In this document: positions 1 to 5,368 of the stretch, in pieces | How the letters are laid out: each line of letters begins with the position of its first letter | Numbering within the stretch: position 1 is the stretch's first letter | From: Lysobacterales bacterium | GTDB taxonomy: Bacteria; Pseudomonadota; Gammaproteobacteria; Xanthomonadales; SZUA-36 | Length of the DNA: 5,368 nucleotides | Assembly (NCBI GenBank): GCA_009692275.1 | Contig: SHZL01000197.1 | Coordinates: 1-5,368, forward strand | Reading direction: 5' to 3' | Notes under the pieces: model-generated | The model's database searches: none | Told to the model about the DNA's origin: nothing | The model's input: the letters and a program-made list of their open reading frames with translations, nothing else | Position numbers and translations under genes: made by a program

Positions 1-1
1 G

Positions 2-2551
2 GCATTGGCCGATGCACAAAGCCTGGCGACCGGGCTCGATAACCAGATGATCGAGCCGGTGCACGTCATGGTGGCCCTGCTTGACCAGGAGGGGGGCTCC
101 ACCCGTCACTTGCTGACCAAGGCGGGCGTGCGGGTGAACGCCTTGCGCTCACAACTGGGCGAGCGCATGGAGGGCCTGTCGAAAGTCAAAGGCGCGGCTG
201 GAGAGATCAGCCTTTCGAACGACCTGATCAAGCTGCTCAACGTCACCGACAAGCTGGCGCAAAAGCGCGGTGACCAGTACGTCGCCAGCGAGTTGTTTGT
301 GCTCGCCGCCCTGGAAGTGAAAGGCCTGCTGGCTGACAGCCTGGCCCAGGCGGGCGCCCAACGCGATGCCGTTGAGAAAGCGGTTGACGAACTGCGCGGC
401 GGCGAGCAGGTGGTAGACCAGAACGCCGAGGAATCGCGCCAGGCCCTGGAAAAATACACCATCGACATGACCGAGCGGGCCGAACAGACCAAGCTCGACC
501 CGGTTATCGGGCGCGACGAAGAAATCCGCCGCTGCATACAGGTGCTGCAGCGCCGCACCAAGAACAACCCGGTACTGATTGGTGAGCCGGGCGTGGGCAA
601 GACCGCCATCGTCGAAGGATTGGCCCAACGCATCGTCAATGGCGAAGTGCCCGAAGGCATCAAGGGCAAGCGCGTCCTGTCGCTGGACATGGGGTCCCTG
701 CTGGCTGGCGCCAAGTACCGTGGCGAATTTGAAGAGCGCCTCAAGGCCGTGTTGAACGACCTGGCCAAACAGGAAGGCAATGTCATCCTGTTCATCGACG
801 AGATCCACACCATGGTCGGCGCCGGCAAGGCGGAAGGGGCCATGGACGCCGGCAACATGCTCAAACCGGCGCTGGCGCGCGGTGAGTTGCATTGCATCGG
901 CGCCACCACCCTGGACGAATACCGCAAGTACGTGGAAAAGGACGCTGCCCTGGAACGGCGCTTCCAGAAAGTGTTTGTCGGCGAGCCTTCGGTGGAAGAC
1001 ACCATTGCCATCCTGCGCGGCCTGCAGGAACGTTACGAAGTGCATCACGGCGTGGAAATCACTGACCCTGCGCTGGTCGCCGCTGCGACCTTGTCGCACC
1101 GTTATATTTCCGACCGGCAATTGCCGGACAAGGCCATCGACCTGATGGACGAGGCGGCCTCGCGCATCCGCATGGAAATCGACTCCAAGCCCGAGGCCCT
1201 GGACCGGCTGGAACGTCGCCTGATCCAGCAGAAAATCCAGCGCGAGGCACTGAAAAAAGAATCGGATGAGGCTTCGCGGCAGCGTCTGAAAGACCTGGAA
1301 CTGGACATCGCGGAGCTGGAACGTGAGTTTTCCGACCTCGAAGAGATCTGGAAATCCGAAAAGGCGGCAGTGCAGGGCACCTCCCATATCAAGGAGGAAA
1401 TTGAGCGAGCCCGCGCCGAACTGGAAGTGGCGCATCGCGGCCAGGACCTGGCGCGCATGTCTGAAATCCAGTACGGCCGTTTGCCGGAACTGGAAAAGCA
1501 GCTCAAGGAAGCGGAGCAGGGTGAAACCGGCGGGTTCCAGTTGCTGCGCAACCGCGTCACCGAAGACGAGATCGCCGAAGTAGTTTCACGCTGGACGGGT
1601 ATCCCGGTGTCGCGCATGCTGGAAGGCGAGCGTGACAAATTGCTGCGCATGGAAGAATCCCTGCACAACCGGGTGATCGGCCAGGGCGAGGCGGTCAAGG
1701 CCGTGGCGGATGCCATCCGCCGTTCCCGCGCCGGGCTGTCCGACCCCAAGCGACCCATCGGTTCCTTTCTGTTCCTGGGGCCTACGGGTGTGGGCAAGAC
1801 CGAGCTATGCAAATCCCTGGCTGAATTCATGTTCGATACCGAAGATGCCATGGTGCGCATCGACATGTCCGAGTTCATGGAAAAGCATTCGGTGGCGCGC
1901 CTGATCGGCGCTCCCCCTGGCTATGTCGGTTACGAAGAAGGCGGTTACCTGACCGAAGCGGTACGTCGCCGGCCGTATTCCGTGATCCTGCTGGATGAAA
2001 TCGAGAAAGCCCACCACGATGTGTTCAACATCCTGTTGCAGGTGCTCGATGACGGCCGCCTCACGGATGGCCATGGCCGCACGGTGGACTTCCGTAACAC
2101 GGTCATCGTCATGACCTCCAACCTCGGCTCGGCCCGCATCCAGGAATATGCCGTTGCCGGCAAAGGTTACGAGGCGATGAAGTCTGCCGTGCTGGAGGTC
2201 GTAGGCCAGCATTTCCGCCCTGAGTTCATCAATCGCGTGGATGAAATGGTGGTGTTCCATCCGCTCGACCAGGTGCAGCTCCGCTTGATTGCGGGTATCC
2301 AGACCCAGTTGCTGCGCACGCGGCTGCGGGGTCACGGATTTGGCCTGACCATCAGCGATGCTGCGCTGGACCTGCTGGGCGAGGCTGGTTTTGATCCGGT
2401 ATATGGCGCCCGGCCGCTGAAACGTGCCATTCAGCAGGAACTGGAAAACCCGCTGGCGCAGAAAATCCTCTCAGGCGCATTCAAGTCGGGCGACACCATC
2501 GCAGTGGATGTGCAGGGCGGCCGCTTCAGTTTTGCGCTTGCCGCAAGCTGA
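2..2551 (+). CDS. clpB: ATP-dependent protein disaggregase ClpB (5'-truncated by window edge)
   Basis: Hexameric AAA+ chaperone of the cytoplasm that, with DnaK/DnaJ/GrpE, threads aggregated proteins through its pore after heat stress. The reading frame is open at the left edge; by alignment to remembered E. coli ClpB, codon 2-4 corresponds to residue 13, so about 12 residues are missing. Residues here are counted from the TTG at 5 (add 13 for E. coli numbers). Domains in order: Clp N-domain about 1-130; AAA-1 with Walker A GEPGVGKT (K199), pore loop KYRGEF (Y238), Walker B FIDE (E266) and arginines R318/R319; coiled-coil middle domain about 397-510, charged and Leu-rich; AAA-2 with GPTGVGKT (K598), pore loop GYVGYEEGG (Y640), LLDE (E665), arginine in FINR (R744) and sensor-2 GARPLKR. 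All catalytic residues are present and there is no frameshift. The middle domain and the lack of a ClpP-binding IGF loop separate it from ClpA/ClpC. Its promoter, usually heat-shock sigma dependent, lies outside the window. Confidence 0.98.
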   Translation, partial: ALADAQSLATGLDNQMIEPVHVMVALLDQEGGSTRHLLTKAGVRVNALRSQLGERMEGLSKVKGAAGEISLSNDLIKLLNVTDKLAQKRGDQYVASELFVLAALEVKGLLADSLAQAGAQRDAVEKAVDELRGGEQVVDQNAEESRQALEKYTIDMTERAEQTKLDPVIGRDEEIRRCIQVLQRRTKNNPVLIGEPGVGKTAIVEGLAQRIVNGEVPEGIKGKRVLSLDMGSLLAGAKYRGEFEERLKAVLNDLAKQEGNVILFIDEIHTMVGAGKAEGAMDAGNMLKPALARGELHCIGATTLDEYRKYVEKDAALERRFQKVFVGEPSVEDTIAILRGLQERYEVHHGVEITDPALVAAATLSHRYISDRQLPDKAIDLMDEAASRIRMEIDSKPEALDRLERRLIQQKIQREALKKESDEASRQRLKDLELDIAELEREFSDLEEIWKSEKAAVQGTSHIKEEIERARAELEVAHRGQDLARMSEIQYGRLPELEKQLKEAEQGETGGFQLLRNRVTEDEIAEVVSRWTGIPVSRMLEGERDKLLRMEESLHNRVIGQGEAVKAVADAIRRSRAGLSDPKRPIGSFLFLGPTGVGKTELCKSLAEFMFDTEDAMVRIDMSEFMEKHSVARLIGAPPGYVGYEEGGYLTEAVRRRPYSVILLDEIEKAHHDVFNILLQVLDDGRLTDGHGRTVDFRNTVIVMTSNLGSARIQEYAVAGKGYEAMKSAVLEVVGQHFRPEFINRVDEMVVFHPLDQVQLRLIAGIQTQLLRTRLRGHGFGLTISDAALDLLGEAGFDPVYGARPLKRAIQQELENPLAQKILSGAFKSGDTIAVDVQGGRFSFALAAS
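410..412 (+). other. Possible internal translation start for short ClpB isoform (GTG)
   Basis: The codon for V136 (counted from the TTG at 5) is GTG and aligns with V149 of E. coli ClpB, the known internal start for the short form that lacks the N-domain. It follows the RGGEQ stretch at the end of the N-domain, just before the linker to AAA-1. Starting here would give a 713-residue protein. The upstream bases are purine-rich (GGCGGCGAG at 398-406) but hold no strong Shine-Dalgarno sequence. GTG is also simply a common valine codon in this genome, so this remains a candidate only. Confidence 0.35.
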
Positions 2552-2670
2552 AAGTGCCAGCCGGGGCTTAAACACAGGACCCCAAGCGCAAGCCTGAGTG
2601 CACGACTGTGGCGGGCCATTCGGAAATACCGGTACTATGGTGGCTTGAGGATTTCCTGCGAATCCGCTAC

Positions 2671-2685
2671 AGGTATCGACCCATG
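2671..2685 (+). promoter_or_regulatory. Weak ribosome binding site and chosen start of the amidohydrolase
   Basis: AGGT at 2671-2674 lies 8 bases before the ATG at 2683. This start puts a textbook signal peptide at the very N-terminus. A longer frame begins at a GTG at 2608, but it would add 25 residues rich in Trp, Arg and Tyr ahead of the signal peptide and has no better binding site, so ATG 2683 is preferred. Confidence 0.6.
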
Positions 2686-4434
2686 CATAATTATTCCCGG
2701 TTCCTGCTGCTGCTCGTCCTGTGCAGCGCTTGCGCCCTGGCGAATGAGCCGTTCGCTGAGCGGGTGCTGCTCAACGGCAACATCCTTACCGTGGATGCGC
2801 GCGATTCGGTTGCGGCAGCACTGGCAATTCGCGCCGGGCGTATCGTGGCAGTGGGCAGCAACGCCGAAATCTCTGCGCTGATGGGTCCTGGCACGGAGCA
2901 AATCGACCTGCATGGCCTGACTGCAACGCCGGGCCTGCTGGACTCGCACGCGCATTTTTCCTCGGGTGGATTACAGACGCTGACGAACGTGAGCCTCAAC
3001 TACCCGCTGGTGGCCAGCGTGGCGGATGTGATCAAGAGCGTGGCAGCACGTGCAGTGAATACTCCACCAGGAGGCTGGGTGCTGGGTAGCGGCTGGGATG
3101 AGGGCAAGCTGAGTGAGCTGCGCTACGTCTATGCCGCTGACCTCGATCCGGTGTCAGCCGACCACCCCGTGTGGCTGACCCACACCACGGGTCACTACGG
3201 CGTGGCTAACAGCCAGGCTCTGGCCATGGCGGGGATTACGGCGCAAACGCCTGACCCGCCTGGCGGCGTGATCGACCGTGATGCCGAGGGCAATCCCACC
3301 GGTGTGTTGAAAGAATCCGCCATGGCGCTGGTGACGCAGCTGATTCCTGCGGCCACCGCCGAACAGGAACGCGATGCTTTGCGCATGATGTCGCGGGAGT
3401 TCAATCGCGAATGCATGACCGGATTAAAGGATCCCGGCATCTTTGATGCGACCTGGAAGGCCTACCAGGATGTATCGAACGAGGGAGCGCTGACCGTGCG
3501 CGTGTTTGCCTTGTGGCACAGTCCCGACACGCTGGACGAGGCACGCCAGTTGGTACAGAAGATCGCGCCATTCACCCGGCCGTACGAAACCACCGGGGAT
3601 GACCGGCTGATTTCCGGTGGCATCAAGCTGTTTGCTGACGGCAGTGGCGGCGCACGCACTGCGTGGCTATGGCAGGACTGGAACAAGAACCGCAGCGGAG
3701 TGGATGAAGGCAACCAGGGTTTCCCTGGCATTGATCCCGATGTGTTGCGCGAGTTGATTTTTCTGTACCACGATGCCGGCCTGCACATGGGGGTACATGC
3801 CATCGGTGACCGCGCGATCGATTTCGTGGTTGCCTCCTACGCGCTGGCACTGATCCGCAATCCGCAACACGGGCTGCGCCACGCCATCATACATGCCAAT
3901 ATTCCCACCGAACTGGCGATGAACACCATGGCGGCGCTGCAACAGACTTTTGATGCCGCTTACCCGGAACCGCAGGCCAACTTTACCTGGTGGATCGGCG
4001 ATACCTATGCCGGTAACTTCGGTCCGCAGCGAAGTCTGCGGCTCAACCCGTTCCACACCTTCCAACAAAAGGGTATTCACTGGGGCGGCGGTTCGGATTT
4101 TGATGTCACGCCTTTTCCCGCCCGTTACGGCATCTGGGCTTCGATGGCGCGCCAACCGTTGCTGGGAGTGTATGGCGCTGATCCGTTTGGCCAGGCCGAG
4201 GCAGTGGACGTGCACACCGCGCTGCGTTCATTCACCCTGTGGAATGCCCACCAGATGTTCCTCGAGGATAAGATCGGTTCACTGGAAGTGGGCAAGTACG
4301 CCGATATCGCCGTGTGGAACGTTGATCTCTACACCGCCCCGGCAGAGGACATCAAGAACATGCAATGCCAGATGACCTTGTTACAGGGTGAGGTGGTGTA
4401 TCGGCTGGGGCAGGACAGCGAAGGTCCTGAATAG
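2683..4434 (+). CDS. Exported metal-dependent amidohydrolase, YtcJ/Amidohydro_3 family
   Basis: A 583-residue enzyme of the amidohydrolase superfamily that probably hydrolyses an amide, imide or N-formyl bond. Relatives include Bacillus YtcJ and N-substituted formamide deformylase, but the substrate cannot be read from the sequence. Residues 1-20 are a signal peptide: short polar start with R6, hydrophobic core FLLLLVL, and a likely signal peptidase I site ALA/NE after A20, so the mature protein should be periplasmic or secreted. Then come an N-terminal beta strand (VLLNGNILTVD), the metal-binding HAH (H89, H91) in DSHAHF, the family's GHYGVANS segment (H171), PDPPGG (191-195), KLFADGS with K315 as likely carboxylated metal-bridging lysine, VHAIGDRA (H372), RHAIIHAN (H400, H404), GGSDFD (D472), and the C-terminal cap return IGSLEVGKYADI (531-542). 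The expected metal ligands all appear present. The length is normal for the family. It follows clpB by 131 bases on the same strand and converges with the next gene. Family assignment is firm; exact activity is unknown. Ligand roles are inferred from the family. Confidence 0.93.
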   Translation: MHNYSRFLLLLVLCSACALANEPFAERVLLNGNILTVDARDSVAAALAIRAGRIVAVGSNAEISALMGPGTEQIDLHGLTATPGLLDSHAHFSSGGLQTLTNVSLNYPLVASVADVIKSVAARAVNTPPGGWVLGSGWDEGKLSELRYVYAADLDPVSADHPVWLTHTTGHYGVANSQALAMAGITAQTPDPPGGVIDRDAEGNPTGVLKESAMALVTQLIPAATAEQERDALRMMSREFNRECMTGLKDPGIFDATWKAYQDVSNEGALTVRVFALWHSPDTLDEARQLVQKIAPFTRPYETTGDDRLISGGIKLFADGSGGARTAWLWQDWNKNRSGVDEGNQGFPGIDPDVLRELIFLYHDAGLHMGVHAIGDRAIDFVVASYALALIRNPQHGLRHAIIHANIPTELAMNTMAALQQTFDAAYPEPQANFTWWIGDTYAGNFGPQRSLRLNPFHTFQQKGIHWGGGSDFDVTPFPARYGIWASMARQPLLGVYGADPFGQAEAVDVHTALRSFTLWNAHQMFLEDKIGSLEVGKYADIAVWNVDLYTAPAEDIKNMQCQMTLLQGEVVYRLGQDSEGPE

Positions 4435-4468
4435 AGGTCTTTACGGGCCGGGCGTAGCGTTTTCTGTC

Positions 4469-5215
4469 TTAGCGTGAAGGCAATAGGTGGCGCAGGTTTG
4501 GCTCGGCGAGGGGCTGGAGGAACTGGCTGAATATTTCCCGGCTGAGTTTCACTGACTGGCCAATAGCCTGATGGGTTTGTTCACGGATGGCAGCGGCGTC
4601 CTGTCCGCGTCCTGCGGTATTGAGGTCCTGCTGGTACTCCGGGTAGTGCAGCCAGCGATTGATCAGGCGTTCGTCCAGTTCGAGATGGCACTGCAGTCCG
4701 TAGGATTTTTCGGCGTAGCGAAAAGCCTGGTTCTCGCAGCTTTCCGTGCGTGCCAGGTGTACCCCGCCGGCGGGCAGGTCAAAGGTGTAACCATGCCACT
4801 GGAATACCGGGTGCGGCTCGACCAGTTTGCAAAACAAGGGGTCGGATGCAGCCTGTGCCGTGGGTTTGAGGTCATACCAGCCGATTTCCCAGGCATCCAT
4901 GGGCTTCACCCGGCCACCGAGCGTATACGCCAGCAGTTGTGCCCCCAGGCAGATTCCCAGCACCGGTATGTCCTGCTTCATGGCGGCTTCAATGCAGCGC
5001 ATTTCCACGTTCAGGTGCGGATAGATATCGCCCTGGTCGGGCATCTGCGGGCCACCCAGCACGATCAGGGCGTCGTAGCGGCTCACGTCCGGTTGCGCAT
5101 CCGGCTCGCGGTGGAAATTCACATAACGAATGCGGTGGCCTCGTTTGCGCAATACCGGGTCGAGCGTGCCCAGGGGTTCAGCCGCCACATGCTGAAATAC
5201 CAGTACCTTGGCCAT
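4469..5215 (-). CDS. Class I glutamine amidotransferase-like protein (GMP synthase-type GATase domain)
   Basis: A stand-alone 248-residue class I (triad) glutamine amidotransferase domain, cytoplasmic, with no signal peptide. It starts with a typical beta strand (AKVLVFQHV). The oxyanion strand LGGPQMP is at 53-59, the nucleophile elbow GICLGAQLLA carries C89, and the catalytic His-Glu pair lies in QCHLE (H177, E179), so the full Cys-His-Glu triad is intact. The family hydrolyses glutamine or gamma-glutamyl compounds; whether ammonia is passed to a partner cannot be seen, as no synthetase domain is attached. It resembles the uncharacterised YfeJ-like group more than GuaA, CarA or PuuD, but that is a judgement by eye. 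The start at 5215 was chosen because it matches the family N-terminus; an in-frame ATG at 5272 would add 19 Gly/Arg-rich residues encoded inside proA. The gene lies 14 bases after the proA stop, so co-transcription is likely. The upstream sequence GTGAG is only a weak ribosome binding site. Confidence 0.9.
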   Translation of the reverse strand: MAKVLVFQHVAAEPLGTLDPVLRKRGHRIRYVNFHREPDAQPDVSRYDALIVLGGPQMPDQGDIYPHLNVEMRCIEAAMKQDIPVLGICLGAQLLAYTLGGRVKPMDAWEIGWYDLKPTAQAASDPLFCKLVEPHPVFQWHGYTFDLPAGGVHLARTESCENQAFRYAEKSYGLQCHLELDERLINRWLHYPEYQQDLNTAGRGQDAAAIREQTHQAIGQSVKLSREIFSQFLQPLAEPNLRHLLPSR

Positions 5216-5229
5216 GTTCAGCAGCTCAC

Positions 5230-5368
5230 TCAGTCCACCGGCCGGACCTGCCCGGCACCTCGAACCACCCATTTGTAACTGGTGAGTTCCGGCAGGGCCA
5301 TGGGCCCGCGGGCATGCAGTTTTTGCGTGCTGATGCCGATCTCTGCGCCCATGCCGAATTGCCCGCCA
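5230..5368 (-). CDS. proA: Gamma-glutamyl phosphate reductase ProA, C-terminal 45 residues
   Basis: The tail of the NADPH-dependent enzyme that reduces gamma-glutamyl phosphate to glutamate semialdehyde, the second step of proline synthesis in the cytoplasm. Reading in from the right edge, the frame gives GMGAEIGISTQKLHARGP, the highly conserved C-terminal signature of ProA, then ELTSYKWVVRGAGQVRP and a TGA stop at 5232-5230. About 90% of the gene (usual length near 420 residues) lies beyond the window, including the catalytic cysteine, so its integrity cannot be judged. It is too short to stand out as a long frame, yet the match is clear. It sits immediately upstream of the amidotransferase gene, whose ATG is 14 bases past this stop. 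Confidence 0.93.
   Translation of the reverse strand, partial: GGQFGMGAEIGISTQKLHARGPMALPELTSYKWVVRGAGQVRPVD

Noticed and set aside
149..1435. Long open frame (428 codons) on the minus strand opposite clpB
   Set aside because: It lies wholly antisense to a highly conserved gene. Long antisense frames are expected from GC-rich codon use, and the translation is rich in His, Gln, Phe and Gly with no recognisable domain.
2655..2673. CCTG/CAGG inverted pair that could hide the amidohydrolase ribosome binding site
   Set aside because: Only four pairs close an 11-base loop. This is weak and easily due to chance, with no other sign of a translational switch.
2645..2673. Promoter-like TTGAGG with TACAGG 17 bases later
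   Set aside because: The -10 match is poor and the predicted start of transcription would fall at or within the ribosome binding region, so it was not called.
2608..2682. GTG start at 2608 extending the amidohydrolase by 25 residues
   Set aside because: The extension would bury the signal peptide behind an Arg/Tyr/Trp-rich segment and has no better ribosome binding site than ATG 2683.
2722..2733. CSAC in the signal peptide (C17) as a lipoprotein lipobox
   Set aside because: The -3 residue is Cys rather than the usual Leu, and the ALA/NE site just after it fits signal peptidase I well.
4442..4463. Possible terminator in the convergent gap: TACG, 7-base loop, CGTA, then TTTT
   Set aside because: The stem is only 4 pairs and the T-run is short and 3 bases away, too weak to call as an intrinsic terminator.
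4571..5278. Open frame of 235 codons on the + strand opposite the amidotransferase and the end of proA
   Set aside because: The opposite strand encodes a protein with an intact Cys-His-Glu triad and then the ProA signature. The + strand translation shows no family motif, so it is a shadow.

Overview
The window looks like ordinary chromosomal DNA from a GC-rich gammaproteobacterium. The ClpB protein can be aligned by eye with Escherichia coli ClpB along almost its whole length. The ProA tail and the codon use (G/C-rich third positions) fit the same group. I cannot place the genus from the sequence alone.

Layout, left to right. (1) The window opens about 12 codons into clpB (+ strand), the ATP-driven disaggregase of the heat-shock system, which then runs intact to its stop at 2551. 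(2) A 131-base spacer follows, with no convincing terminator or promoter. (3) Next is a complete + strand gene (2683-4434) for a secreted, metal-dependent amidohydrolase of the YtcJ/Amidohydro_3 family. It has a clear signal peptide, and its substrate is unknown. (4) A 34-base convergent gap separates it from a minus-strand pair. (5) That pair is the last 45 codons of proA (gamma-glutamyl phosphate reductase, proline synthesis), entering from the right edge, and 14 bases after it a complete class I glutamine amidotransferase-like gene (5215-4469).

The genes do not form one pathway. clpB is protein quality control, the amidohydrolase is an envelope or periplasmic enzyme, and proA with the amidotransferase is probably one minus-strand transcript. 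I found no mobile element, repeat array, CRISPR, tRNA/rRNA or sign of recent transfer, and nothing I would call a new system. The points most worth a second look are the unassigned exported amidohydrolase, the unassigned amidotransferase coupled to proA, and a GTG codon in clpB at exactly the position where E. coli makes its short ClpB form.
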